Positions 25,647 through 38,457 of a stretch of DNA of 64,000 nt are shown here, one piece after another. A program made the position numbers and the translations under genes. The first letter of the stretch is position 1, and every line of letters begins with the position of its first letter. The stretch is from Arabidopsis thaliana. Its lineage: Eukaryota > Streptophyta > Magnoliopsida > Brassicales > Brassicaceae. The stretch spans positions 17,593,971 to 17,657,970 of the forward strand of contig NC_003070.9 in assembly GCF_000001735.4 (NCBI RefSeq), written 5' to 3'. The notes beneath the pieces are model-generated. The model was not told where the DNA came from. It saw only the letters and a list, made by a program, of their open reading frames with translations, and ran no database searches.

Positions 25647-26382
25647 CTATCTATCTATCTAAAAGGCTTGATTTTATTTCAATTTCATGATTATGGTTAG
25701 AATTAAATCTAGAAATATCCTACCAACACAGGATTTAGTGATTGGAAGCGAAAAAATGAGTTTGTTTATGTGTATATCCGATAAAAGATTTTCGGATACA
25801 CACAAACACTAATAATAATATTCAAGTGTTTATAATTTGAAATTTTGGGTATGGATTTAGTATATTGTGAAAGTTTAAAGTAGGTTTAGTTTTGTAGTAT
25901 TTTTGGGGAAAAAGTTAATAGTATTTTTTAGAAAGAAAACTAGTGATGGTATATTTGGAACAAAAACTCATTTAAGTGCTATTTATGAAAATTATCTTTA
26001 AATTTAAATAATTGCTTTGCTTTATGAACTTACAAATATCAGCAATTTTCGAATCATATCAAAGTAGATAATGGGTCGAATAAATATATTTTATACTAGT
26101 ATTTGGGAAGTACAAAATATAATGTAACATTGCCCCTTGTAAGTAATTATATTAGAAAGTTATTGGAAATCAAACTTGAAAGAGTAAATTAATTCATCTC
26201 AACAAGAATAAACAAGTCAATACTAATTTAATTAATTTCATTAGTTTAATTAAATTAGAAAAATAAAATACATTTTTAATGATATTATCTTATATGTCAA
26301 TGTATTATGTATAGAATGATTAAAATGTACTATAAACAAACAATAATTCAACTTTCAATAAATATTTAAAATTTAAAGTTCT
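24890..26382. other. Spacer upstream of HXK3
   Basis: HXK3 promoter and leader, then AT-rich DNA. The HXK3 upstream words (ctgctacttgcttactttact at about 24970) recur upstream of the pseudogene at about 29858, so the duplication included the promoter. A microsatellite lies at 25618-25662 and an imperfect palindrome (gtgtatatccga / tcggatacac) at about 25772-25803. No gene. Confidence 0.5.
25618..25662. repeat. Compound microsatellite (AT)n(ATCT)n
   Basis: About 29 nt of alternating AT followed by four to five ATCT units. Simple-sequence repeat, expected to vary between accessions. Confidence 0.9.
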
Positions 26383-26416
26383 ACCGTGCTGCACAATAAC
26401 GGGTTATGATCTAGCT
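26383..26416 (+). mobile_element. Helitron-like 3' end remnant
   Basis: Contains ACCGTGCTGCAC, then CGGGTTATGATCTAG, matching the layout of ATREP Helitron 3' ends (hairpin, about 10 nt, CTAG). The base after CTAG is C rather than the usual T. No 5' end could be fixed, so only the terminus is called. Confidence 0.45.
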
Positions 26417-26955
26417 CTATAGATATTTTTCCAAGACCGATATGTATGATTATAACATTGATTAGTCTTAAATCAAAACTTCTAAAGTCATTTAGAGTGT
26501 TTCATTTAGCAAATAGGGAAAGACTTTTATCCAAAATTATTTATCTTGTCATCAAGATTGTTCATTTTGGAAATTGTTCTGCCAAGACTTACTCATCTCT
26601 TCTAGTTTGTTGCTCGACTTGCTCCTCTGAACAATCTTAATTATATATATATAATGTACACAAACAAATGGACAAAAGTCATACTCATGAAGTAGAGGTT
26701 CAACGTTCAAGTACTATAAATAGAGTTAGTAGCAGCCAAAAGAGCAGCACCAAGCCCAGATACGTCTTTGGCATGTATGATCACAATGTAACTTCGATTA
26801 TCGCCAAGAAGCTCGACTAGTGCTTCTTCCATATACTGTTGATACTGTGGGTAGTTCTCGTAGAGTGAACCGTCCATAGCCACAACGGTTCTTTTACCTG
26901 AATCCATTCTTTTGGTCTCTTCTTCAATCTTCTCCACAATTGCAACTATACCAGC

Positions 26956-28182
26956 TGTTAGGGGTTAGATTTGGGCTTGCTTTTCCCAAGGCCCAAATCC
27001 AAGTCAAAGGCCTAAGCAGAATGTTAAGTCAAGAGGGTAGGCTCGTCAAAACCCTGGAGGAATGCCCTACACGCAGAAGGCTATAAATACGGAATAGCAT
27101 GTCTTGTCAAAGGAGATTCCAGGAGGACACTTAGAGACAAAGAGTAGCTCATCAGTTCGCCCGTCTCAAGCAGCTCGTCAGCTCACCCGTCCGAAGTATC
27201 TCGCGAGGAGGACACTTAGAGACAAAGAGTAGCTCATCAGTTCGCCCGTCTCAAGCAGCTCGTCAGCTCACCCGTCCGAAGTATCTCGCCAGGAGGACAC
27301 TTAGAGACAAAGAGTAGCTCATCAGTTCGCCCGTCTCAAGCAGCTCGTCAGCTCACCCGTCCGAAGTATCTCGCCAGCCGGTCCGCCTCAAGTAGCTCAT
27401 CAGTTCGCCCGTCGCAAGCAGCTTGTCAGCTCACCCGTCCGAAGTATCTCGCCAGCCGGTCCGTCTCAAGTAGCTTATCAGTTTGCCGGTCTCAAGCAGC
27501 TCGTCGGCTCACCCGTCCGAAGTATCTCGCCAGCCGGTCCGTCAAGTAGCTCATCCGTTCGCCCGTCTCAAGCAGCTCGTCAGCTCACCCGTCCGAAATA
27601 TCTCGCCAGCCGGTCCGTCTCAAGTAGCTCATAGTTCACCCGTCTCGTCAGCCGGTCCGTCTCAAGTAGCTCATCCGTTCGCCCGTCTCAAGCAGCTCGT
27701 CAGCTCACCCGTCCGAAGTACCTCGTTTGCCCATCCATCTTGAGTAGCTCGTTTACTCGTCCGTCCGAAGTGTCTCGCCAACTTGCCCGCCCAAAGTAAC
27801 TAACCTACTCGCACGTCTCGAGAAGCCATTCAACTCGTCACTTATCCGCCGGATCATCCCTAAAACTGCCTAACTCGACATACGACCTTCCTCCAGTAAC
27901 GGCCTAGCTCGTTTATCGCGATATGAACTACGTGTGGCTTGATCCCTTTCTAAGGGTACGTAGGCAGCCTTTTACAAGGTTCAGCTATCAAGATCGTCTT
28001 CCGGCCTCAAACTCGTCTTTCATCTACAATCGGCTCGTTCTTACTCTATTTATGCTTGTTGAAGAAATCATCCTTTGTAATCCGTCCAATTCGCCTAAGT
28101 CGCGGGCTCGTCATTAATAGAAAGATTCTTCTTCCTTCCCTAGAGATCCCATTTTCGTACTTGTTTAATTCGTGCATTAACA
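26956..28182. mobile_element. Solo LTR of an LTR retrotransposon, with internal tandem repeats
   Basis: 1,227 bp, starts TGTTAGGGG and ends TTAACA (TG...CA), flanked by 5-bp direct repeats CCAGC at 26951-26955 and 28183-28187. The insertion interrupts exon 9 of the hexokinase pseudogene; the intact gene shows the joined site. A TATA-like box (ctataaatac) at about 27081 fits an LTR promoter. From 27144 to about 27790 it carries about nine units of a 76-85-bp GC-richer repeat (gtagctcatcagttcgcccg...). No internal region or coding part remains. Family not assigned. Target repeats are identical and the ends clean, so it is not very old. Confidence 0.88.
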
Positions 28183-28829
28183 CCAGCTCCTGCTAGACGC
28201 CCTCCGCGTTTCACTACTGTGTCACACACTTCCACCACTCTCCTCCTTTCCTGCAGATTTGCCTCTACCTGTTTCCAATATCTTGATTAGTTTTATACAG
28301 TTTATCCACTCTCTAAATGTCATTATTTGTATATAACAACTTACCTCCAAAATGTTGTATAGGACTAATCCAACAGTCTGAAGATCATCTGTAGTGTCCT
28401 CTTGCATTTTGTTTAGATGCTCGGTCCTATACAAAATTTACACAAATATAATTAAAATTATCAGTTAGGAATTTTTTTAATTTCAAGTTTCAAAGGTCCT
28501 AAAAAGCAAAACACACGGCCACTTTGAGATAGTATTGATTTTAGGATATTTAATCTTAGGGATATAAGCATATAAACCAAAGCTGAACCAAAATGTTTGT
28601 ATCAAAATGTGTTTGTGACCAAATTGATTTTCCTGGTTTAAAATCGTACTGAACCAACATCGAAACGTAACCAAAACCGATAAATCAAACTGAGCCAAAG
28701 AAATCAAAATACACTAAAGTTGAAAAAAATCCAATTGTTTTCGTTTAATAAACGAAATTGCAACAAATTGAAGAAACTGAAGTACACGTGTACAAGTGGT
28801 TATCATTTGGTTTCACTTTCTATTTTCTA

Positions 28830-29225
<396 letters not shown>

Positions 29226-29396
29226 CTAAAGAAAGGATAAATTCTATTACATGTTCACCACGATTCGGGCTTTCCGCATCCATCTCTTGGTCAAAAATGG
29301 TCTGCGGAAGAACCTTAGAGAATCCTCCCCACTCAGTGTTTATGATCTGATTCCGAATGAAAACAGTTTTAAGCATTAGAACATTGACAAACCTAA

Positions 29397-29625
29397 GAGC
29401 AGCTCCATTGGGGTCTCTCACATAAGAGACTCCCCACTAGACTAGAAAAATAAAAAAAATGAGAAGAGAGTGTAGATACGTTTCTCCTTTAAAAACTCTG
29501 TAGAAACTATATCTACGTTTTCATCAAATGATTGGTTTAACAAATTAAAAAAATAATTAAATAACTAAATCATGTTAAAAATATTTACATTTTAATTTTG
29601 AGATATTCGAGTAAAAATAAAAATC
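29397..29625. mobile_element. Probable MITE (GAGCANCTCCATTG type)
   Basis: Starts gagcagctccattggggtctct in the middle of the hexokinase pseudogene, where the intact gene has exon 5/intron sequence. AT-rich body and no coding capacity. Shares its leading word with 45583-45787 and, more loosely, with 60700-60930. Right end not certain. Confidence 0.45.
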
Positions 29626-29807
29626 TATACCACCGTGATTCCAGAAGAAGATTTCGCAGTCTTTCTGAAACTTGGTTAGTATAGGACACGTCGAAGCCGA
29701 GTTAGTTCGGACGGCCGACATCACGATGTAATTGGAGCGTCGAGAAGAGAAGGTAAAAGAGCCAATGGTTGGGGTGATAATAGGGGAAGCAAACATGAAT
29801 GACATTG

Positions 29808-30617
29808 TCTAAGTTTGGTTCTGATTTGTAAGAAAGAAAATCTCAAAGTCAACTCTCTGCTACTTGCTTACTTTACTTGTTTGATTATTTCTCTCTTGTT
29901 GGGTTCAGGGGAAGAAGTAGTATTTTTGTTTTGTTTTTTTTTTACAAACAAGAAGGAGCAATTTCTAATTTTTTAAGTATCTGAACTTAATTTTTGTTTA
30001 GTTTCTCTTTAGATACGACTTTTTTTTTTTGTCAGATAATACGATTTATTTTGTCAGATAATACGAAAATTATGATGACCAATAAAAAATACAACAAAAA
30101 TTAAGCATTTGTTTGTTGAACAATGTTGTTGCTATTTGAAGAAAAAACAAAATTTGTGTGGAAAATTTTAAGGGCGTATAGCACCATAAGTGGAATGTAA
30201 TGCCTTCGTTTGATGCAATCGGTTTTAGTCATAGACTCATAGTGGTACAAGTATTCAAATGAAAACGGCATTTTCAAACGGCTTTTCGACAAAAACAAAT
30301 CCATTATTAGAAATCAAGCGTCGTCGGAAAATCATATTTATATGGAAATTGTAAAAAATTACAAAAGGAATGTTATCGGAAACTCTTTACAAAATTTGTC
30401 GATATATCGACGAAAATTTTTGACAGAGTTTCGATTTTCAAATTTCTTTTGTCAATGTTATTTTTGTTAGAAAATTTGTCGAAAAATTATATACGACGTT
30501 CCAAAAAATTTGCCGATGGAATATATGGTAAAAAAAGTTGTCGGATTCCGACAAACAAGTAATCGGAATAATGTCATGGGAATTTTTTTGGAATATGGCG
30601 ATGACTATAAAGCGTCA
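29808..30617. other. Spacer with GTCGG/TCGAC-rich repeat block
   Basis: 29808-30100 is the duplicated HXK3 promoter flank, interrupted by T-runs. From about 30310 to 30600 the words gtcgg, tcggaa, tgtcga and cgaaaa recur every 15-30 nt in both orientations. Such sub-terminal motif clusters are typical of CACTA-type DNA transposons. No terminal CACTA was found, so this is a tentative fragment. Confidence 0.4.
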
Positions 30618-30862
30618 TCATAAAATCAAGTATTCAAGAGGACAAATGGTGTTTATTGAAGATTCAGTGAAGGATAATTTATGACTTTTATTTGTTAAGC
30701 AATCAATGAAAGAGATTGGCTTTGACAAAGAATCAAAAATAGTTAAATAAAATTTAGAAATCATCTTTTGTAAAATAGAAAGTGATGGTGGATAGCCAAG
30801 CCAAGAATGCCAAGTTGAAACATGAGATTGGTGATGGATACCCAAACTTTGGATCTATCAAG
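30618..30862 (-). mobile_element. Copia-type LTR retrotransposon fragment (GAG-pre-integrase region)
   Basis: Minus-strand frame with the Copia pre-integrase pattern: H-x3-LG followed by a C-x2-C-like end (HSWLGYPPSLSILQK ... DCLTNKSHKL). Only about 245 bp of the element remain; it is a fossil scrap without LTRs nearby. The LINE at 30863-33515 abuts it directly, apparently inserted into it. Confidence 0.75.
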
Positions 30863-33515
30863 GTTTTTTTCTTTTTGAAAGAATGTAAAATTTATATTCA
30901 AACAAAAAAACGTTATTACAAAAGATGCATCTGTTTCTCAGAAATTTTAGAGTGAAAATAGATAGAGGTGCAGAAAAGGTCTGAAAAAAAAAAAAAAAAC
31001 AAAAATGAAGCTGAGGGAAGTAGATCATGAGGGGAGACGCGTGGAGAGCCATAACCTAAGGCAGTTGTCGTAGCTATGGTCACCAACGTCGTTTATAGAG
31101 CTGATTCTATTTCGCACGGTTTTGTCGATGAGTTTGATGAGTCTAGTGGTGGTGGAATGTGCTTCTCCGTGACGTCGTGCATTTCTTTCTCGCCAGACGT
31201 GATAGAGAGATGCTTGGAAGACGTAGCGAAACAGAAAGAGAGAGTCCTTTGACATTGTGGAGCTGCAGAGTAGAGCTAATAGGCGGTCCCAGTCAGTTGA
31301 GTACTCATGAGATAGGAGACGCCTTGTTAGATTATCCCAAATTGCAGTGGTGTAATGGCAAGAGAAGAATAAGTGATTTCTTGATTCTTCGACGTTGCCG
31401 CAGAGAACGCAATTGACTTGTTGTCCGGAATTCCACTTTTTGATCCGATCACCCGTGGATAATCTATCATGGATCGCAAGCCACAACAGGAAAGAGTATT
31501 TGGGTGTGTTGTATGAGAACCAAACACCCTTATACCATTGCCTATGCGTGTGAATAACCCGGATGTTGTGCCAAGTGACTTTTGTTATGAAACTTTGTCT
31601 GAAATTATCACCTGAGGATCGCCACAGAAAAATGTCTGGTGCCCCTGATCTCTCTCGTTGAAGAATACTCTGAATCTCTGCCTCTATCTTGTTGTAGATT
31701 GCAGTACGATGGTGTTTGGTCCTGTGAGAAGCCAAAACAGTCGCGACAGTAGCTGCTAACGGTATCCCCATGTCTATTGTTCTACGAGCATTTGTAACAT
31801 CAACCAGTTGCCCTAGCTGTGACCAATTATCATACCAGAACGAAGTAGAGCTGCCACTTTTTATCTCAACCTTACACATAGATTTAGCCACATCTCTGTA
31901 CTTAAGCAACTTCTTCCACATCCAAGACCCCAGACTAGAACGATCATTTGCGGACCAGAATGAGCCCTTCCGAATAATATAAGTCCAAACCCAATTAACC
32001 CACAAAGAAGACTGCCGAGAAACGAGTCTCCAAATCAGCTTCAAACAACTAACTTTATTTGCTTCCAAGAGAGATTTGATACCCAATCCTCCTTCTTGTT
32101 TCAGTTTACATAGCGAAGTCCATGTTATTTTTGCTTTCTTGGGGTTAAGCTCCGGTCCAGACCACAAGAAAGCAGAACATAGCTTCTCAATCTCTTTTAT
32201 ACATCCTGCTGGCAGCCTATATGCAGACATCCAAAAATTTGACAAACTTACAATCACGGAATTGATAAGAGCTAGACGTCCCGCATAGGAGAGGGAACGA
32301 GCTGTCCAAGAGCTTATCTTTGATCTCACTTTGTCAAGAAGAGGCGAATAGTCCGCAGTAGTCATCTGTTTCGTTAGAAGAGGAAGTCCCAAATAACGAA
32401 CCGGTAACTGACCACTAGCGAACGGGAAAGCGGAGAGAATGTTATTTCTATTTAGCTCCGAAACTCCAGCAAGATAAAGGGTCGATTTCTCCAAACTTAT
32501 GTGCAGCCCTGATTTACCCGCAAACTCCTTGAAAATATTGATAACTCCTTCAACTGATCTCTGCTGCCCATCAATGAACACCATTAAGTCATCCGCAAAA
32601 CATAAGTGAGTTAGGCTGAGTTTCTTGCATTTAGGGTGATAGCCAATGTTTCGGTGAACTGCAGCTACATCAATCATATGAGACAGAACATTCATGCATA
32701 TAACAAACAGGTATGGAGAGAGAGCACAACCTTGTCTCAGGCCTCTCTTACTACCAAAGAAACCCGCCAGCTCGCCGTTAACTTGGACAGAGAAAGTGGC
32801 TGTCGAGATACAGAGTTTTATCCAATGACAAAAATTTTCCGGGAAATTAAGAGCTTCTAACGTGTTCAACAGGAATTGCCATTGTACAGAATCAAATGCT
32901 TTCGATATATCGATTTTCATCGCACAACGAGGAGAGATTGAATCTTTGTGGTAGTCCTTGACTAACTCCGTAGCCAAAAGAACATTTTCTATCAAGAGCC
33001 TTTCTCTAACAAATGCAGATTGATTTTGGAGGATAAAGGTTGGCAGCATGACTTTAAGACGATTAGCTATAATTTTAGAGATTACCTTGTAAATCACGTT
33101 ACAACATGAAATGGGACGGTAATCTCGCATCAAGGTAGCTTCATCTTTTTTCGGTATGAGCGCTAGGATTGTTGCATTGAGCCCTTTAGGAAGGAAACCT
33201 TTGATGAAAAAAGATTTGATTGCAGCGATGAAGTCTTGACCAGTGATTGACCAAGTCGCTTTAAAGAACTCACTTGTGTAACCGTCAGGACCCGGAAACT
33301 TGTTACTTGGCATCGCAAACAACACTTTTTGATTTTCTTCGGATGTTACCTCTCTAGTCAACATATCCTGATCTGTTGCAGAGCATCTAAAGGACATCAA
33401 GTTTTGCAACTCTTCAACTGTCATTCCCTGAAAATCAAGGTTGCCAGCAAGATCATACACATTTCCCTTCTTTATGCAACTTAATTTGCTCTTTCTATGG
33501 CAAATTTAGAGCCAT
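30863..33515 (-). mobile_element. LINE (L1-type), 5'-truncated, with intact reverse transcriptase frame
   Basis: Minus strand. One uninterrupted frame of more than 810 codons ends at 31025. Order: RT finger and palm (about 33310-32500; PGPDGYTSEFF, KAFDSVQWQFL, GLRQGCALSPYLF, catalytic box CFADDLMVF), thumb/connection (YLGLPLL at about 32390), then zf-RVT (about 31560-31360; SFLLWLAIHDRLSTGDR, C-x2-C, HLFFSCH). The endonuclease and ORF1 are missing. The 3' UTR runs to an A-rich tail (T-rich on the plus strand, 30863-30876). The long clean frame means the insertion is young. No reliable target duplication found because the 5' end is ragged. Confidence 0.9.
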
Positions 33516-33806
33516 CCTAGTGGATCATATGTGTTTAATCAATCGAAAGCATGATATTAAAAAGTCAACGTTAGAAAGTGTCGTATTTTGTAATATAGGT
33601 CAAATCGAAATCATAGATGAAAAAAAAAAAAAAACACGAATCTTTCACTCTTGACTAGGCCACACCACAACGAATCTTTCACTCTTGACTAGGCCATGAA
33701 TCTACACAATTAATATGCTAAACTTTTTTTCCTAAATATTACAATCCACTACTTCACACATTCCACTAACAAACTTACAAATCCAAATCGTGTAAAGTGC
33801 AACTTT
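33516..33806. repeat. Spacer with a 33-bp tandem duplication
   Basis: The string acgaatctttcactcttgac and its continuation taggcca occur twice, at about 33636 and 33669 (33-bp period), preceded by an A-run. Otherwise AT-rich. Confidence 0.7.
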
Positions 33807-36300
33807 TTAAGGCTCGGAGACTTTGTAGATAACTACAAAGCAAGGAAGTATAGCTTTTGGATTATACACAACCAAGTCGTCAAGGTTTGTGTAGACCCCA
33901 GCGGCCCCCGCAACCGAATCATACGAGCCAGAACCACTTTCATCTTCCGGCACATCACTCTGCACGCGCCTCACTCTTCCCGCGATCACACGGCAAACAA
34001 GCATCGCCCTCCGCTGGTCAAAACACCTCAACGCATCGTGTGCTCTTCCACTGCTTGCAGTGGTCCTCACGCCCTTAATCTCCTCTTTTCCTTCACCATT
34101 GCCTACACGTACCGTTTTGGCGTGGAAGCCATGGCGGATAATGGTGCAAACGCGGCAGCCAGGGATGGCGGAGCAAATGGAGGTCGAGCCGCGTGAGCCG
34201 AGGGAGCAAGAAACTGTGGTGCAGTGGAAGCGGAGAAGCTCGTTGCCGTCGGCGGCGGACCGAGCCTCTTTTCTGGTAGAGGCATGTGCATGGGACTTGA
34301 CTGCGTCGCGACAATCTTCAAACCGTTGGATCGTTCGTTGAGTGTTGTGGACTTTTAATATCCGTTCGATCTTGTAGATGGGACTGTCTTTACGTAACCA
34401 GCTAGATTTGAAGATGATGTCCACTATGTTTCTCCCTGAATCCTCTGGCCCCAACTCCGACACTGTAATCAAAATTAACTACATTACAAAAACATCTTCA
34501 CATAGGTTTTTTTTTTTTGTCGATATAGAGATCAGAGATGGATATCCTTAAATTCACCACAACTAGAAGGAATCCAAGAATCATAAATTATTCTACAAAA
34601 TCATTACAAAACGTTTTTATTTGAAATAATATTACATGGTCGATATAAATTTCCGTATGATTAATCCATCTAATAAGAGTATAAAAGCCTTTTAACAAAG
34701 GGAAAAAAAGACTAAAAGCTTATCATATATATTTTCATTTGGTTTGGTTTTGGTTTTGTTTTTCTTCAATTATATTTCATTTGCTCTATATCCATATAAA
34801 TAAAAACTGAATATCATTTTGGTTAAGTATGATTAGGCTGTTTTTCTTTCCAAGCTAGTTCACTACTATATCTGCAAATTCCAAAATATATTTGGAAAAG
34901 CCACTAAACCGTTATTTCTTTTTTTGGTTGAAATTAATATTTTAAAACCCCTAGAGAAAAGAAAAATCAGAACCATTATAGAGTGATAGATTAATGATGT
35001 TGTTTGTCACCTAATATGTGATTTCGAGCTAAGATATTATAATTTTTGTACAATGAATCTGTAATAATAATATACGTATGCTGCTGCTGTACATAACTAA
35101 ATACATATCCAAAAATGGCTGAAGGAAAAAAAAACATAAATCCAAAAACAACGACAGGACATGCCAGATTTATGGCCCCAATTACGAGATAAAGAAAACT
35201 AAAAGACGGACAATTGCTTACATTATTTAATTATTTCAAAAGTAATCAAAAAGAAAAATCCAAAAGAGGATACAAATCAAAATTTTATTTTTGATAAAAG
35301 ATTTGTGTTAATTAAACCAAAACAGGTTTGAGTTAAATTGAACTTTATATGTCTGCTTTATCAACTTTTTTTTTTATGTCTGATCCAAAAGGGGAAATAG
35401 ATTTTAAAAATTGCCTTAGAAAGAAGAATTTTTTTTTATGTCTGATGTATAACGGCATAATACCTACTAGTGCCCACATATTTTTATGGATTTTGATCTA
35501 TGTTATCAAATGTAATATATATACAAGTTTTACTACTTTCATACAAAAAGATATATACAATTAAGTGATGCATACCAGCGTGACGAACTGCTTGATGATG
35601 CTCCAATGATTCAAGCTTAGGGAAGACCTCCCCACACTGTGGACATGCACATATTCTTGGTGCTATTGGATACCTAATTATATAAACGAAGCATTATTAA
35701 CTATTAATCTCTCTTATTTTTCTTTGTAATATGAGATGCAAGTATTTCACATAATAATTATTCATATTTAAAGTAAGATAAAAATATCAAGAACCTGCTT
35801 GGATCAACAATCATGTGACACTCATAGCAACCTGAGAGGTTTCTGAAGTGCATAGCTTTGGAAGTTGAATATGACGTGTAAGCGCCACAACCGTTGGATC
35901 TAACCGATGAAGAAGATCCACGGGTACTAATGGGTTTTCGGGTCAACAACCGGGTATCTTGTCCAAGATTGCTACTCTCAGGGGAGTGATCGGAGCGGTG
36001 AATCACACGGGCATTACCGTAAATAACATCACTAAACTTACAAAGAGAGGAGCCACAAGATGATGACGTAATCTTTGATGGTTCGTGCACTCGTGGCCCT
36101 TCGATTTGTTTGCAACTCAAAAGGTTCTTTATCTGGCTCCATGACGACGATGATGATGTTGATGGTACCGTCTTCTGCTTTATCTTTTGCGTTTGAGGCG
36201 GTGGTTGGGACGTTTTCTTGTTTCTGTTCTTCTTCTTTGTGTCTGAAGATAAACGCGTTTGCGAACGGGTTTGTTCCGGTATGAAAGGGAGAGGAGCCAT
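33807..36300 (-). CDS. C2H2 zinc-finger protein with PARP-like C-terminal domain
   Basis: Three exons, minus strand: 35795-36300, 35576-35673, 33807-34462; 1,260 nt, 419 aa. Residues 1-160 are Ser/Lys-rich and low complexity. One C2H2 finger is encoded mainly by exon 2: C179-x2-C182-x12-H195-x4-H200 (CPQCGEVFPKLESLEHHQ). The rest (202-419) matches the plant C2H2 family whose C-terminus resembles the poly(ADP-ribose) polymerase fold: ELGPEDSGRNIVDIIF, SWLRKDSP, ERILKVHNTQRTIQRFE, DGNELLRFHCTT, IIRHGF, GVRTTASSGRAHDALRC and a final YNPKAILPCFVVIYKV. Whether such proteins have ADP-ribosyl activity is not established. Likely nuclear. Exon 3 is GC-richer than its surroundings. Confidence 0.88.
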
Positions 36301-38457
36301 AGAAAAAGAGAATGTTGAAGACAGTGCAAATTAGATTACAATGTCGTTAATATATAGAATAAACGATAAAGAAGAAAGAGAAGATAGATAGAGAGTCTTT
36401 GTTGTTTTGCTTGTGTTTTTGGTGGGAAAGGATCCGAGAAGAAAAAGTGATCGAGTGGGATCAAACTCTTCTTATAACTAATCCATACATATATATAGAG
36501 TTTGGTTTATTTTTAACGTACACTTTGATGCAATATTTATTTAATAGTCATAAGCATATAGTATTTGATGGTTTTTTACTTGCATCCAACCATACAAAAT
36601 GTTGACACAGATCCAGATTTAGATTTTGGTGTATAATGGCGTATACACTCGTCGTAATATATAAAAATTAATTGATTATTATTGGAGTAGGTGATATCAA
36701 CTGCAAACATTTATATGATTCTTTGATTATTTTAAAAACGTATGCATATTAGTTATGTAGTGGAGTTGGCCACCTTTATGTTTGTCTTCTTGTTTCTCCA
36801 TGTTCTTAGGACTAATGCAAAGACAGTATCCCCTAAAGTACTCCAAATACCCTAAAGAAGTCTAAATTGAATTAGCATATCAGTAAGATTTGTTTTCCAA
36901 ACTTACCTTAGAAAAAAATAAATCCAAAATTATCTCACAACTTTAGATTTAGAAAAGTAATAATAGAATTTTTTTTTTTTTTTTTGGACAATGAAAAACA
37001 ATTGTGGGAGATCACTCTCCTTGATTACCTAATAATTAGTCTTTGTGGATAATGTCTTCAATGTACCAGCAATGTTTTATCAAATTTTCACAGAATTTAT
37101 CTATAAGAATATATCAACTAATTGACTTCAATAAATACAGAAAAACTGCACCAGTATCTACAAACTATATAGACGATTACTCAAGCTCTCCACTAAACAT
37201 TTCAAGTTTTATAGCATTATAAATATATTTGTATGCTAAAAATCAAAATTGACCCAAAAAATCATGGAATTATACTAAAGTGAAACTGGCTAAACATATA
37301 CGGAACAGTACTTTAGTTTATTGCAAATACATGCATGCAACTCGGTATTTTCATCACATATTATCCTTATCTTATTCATCATTTGCGAACGACTTTAAAG
37401 TTACTTTCTATTAAAATCAAAAGGGTAAACGTACTTTACCAGCTAGCTTGATATTCAAGAGTATATTATGCCATATAAAGACATGGTGAACATGTACTGT
37501 ATATGACTGAAATGTTATATTAGTGTACATAAGTTCTCACTCCCCATCTAATTGAAATTATATAAATCTAGCTTGTAAGAAATGAGTAAATCTTAATATT
37601 ATCCAGTATTTCACTATATAAATATGATATGCTCAATACTTATTATCTAATTAGACCAAATTAGACTAGTAGTAATTGCATACTTATATATGTATGACTG
37701 ATCCATAATATTCAAAAGGGAAATGTGACATGGAAATTAAAAGTTCAAAATCTTTATCATAATAAAAATGTAATGGTTGAAAATATAGGTTCTCCTGTGT
37801 TGTTAATAGTTCGATATATAAAACTTGAAATGTTTTTTTAAATGGTCCAAAATATACCTAATGTTTTTTTTTTTTGGTAATGCCTAAAAAGTCTTTGGTG
37901 ATAAAGAAAAAAGTATAAGATACTCGGAGTAGAAGGTGCGGTAGAAGCTAAAGTTCAAGTAGGAGAAGCCAAGACATCAGCACATAAACATCGAGATCAT
38001 AAAGTTACACATAGTGGCCCTCGTGATATTGCCGCAAAACATGGCCTCTTCTCTCACATGTCTTACCTTTATTCGCTTTGTCCTCTACTCTCTCAACGTA
38101 GATCCCTTTTCCGTATATACTTATGTTTATTTTTGTAATGTATTATACAACAAATACGCACACATGCCGGCCACTAATGTACATGCATTTATACATGTGT
38201 CCACTTCGTTCCACGGAGCGGAAAAAGAAAAGTTATGTAGGATATTTGTCTAACAACGACTATGCGAACAATTACAAATACATAATTTTTCCAACGCACT
38301 ATATTGAGTCAAGAGTAGTTATAAATCAATGATCCCAATAATCAAAACTGAATTCAATTCAAAAGAGGTCTAATTGATGAACTTCTATAATGATTTCAAA
38401 GCTTCACTAATATTAATGTAGGATACGGAAAAATATATAGTAGTAAATATTATTATA
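36301..38457. other. AT-rich intergenic region
   Basis: The first 200 nt are the promoter/leader of the zinc-finger gene (pyrimidine-rich on the minus strand). The rest is AT-rich. At 37930-38110 the composition is more coding-like (gaaggtgcggtagaagctaaag...), but there is no full frame or known domain; it may be a gene scrap. No transposon ends recognised. Confidence 0.45.

Noticed and set aside
27144-27790. Regular repeat array considered as CRISPR
   Set aside because: Units are contiguous without unique spacers and lie in a plant LTR.
37930-38110. Coding-like stretch as a LEA-type gene fragment
   Set aside because: Ala/Lys/Glu-rich translation is suggestive, but the frame is short and no family motif can be confirmed.
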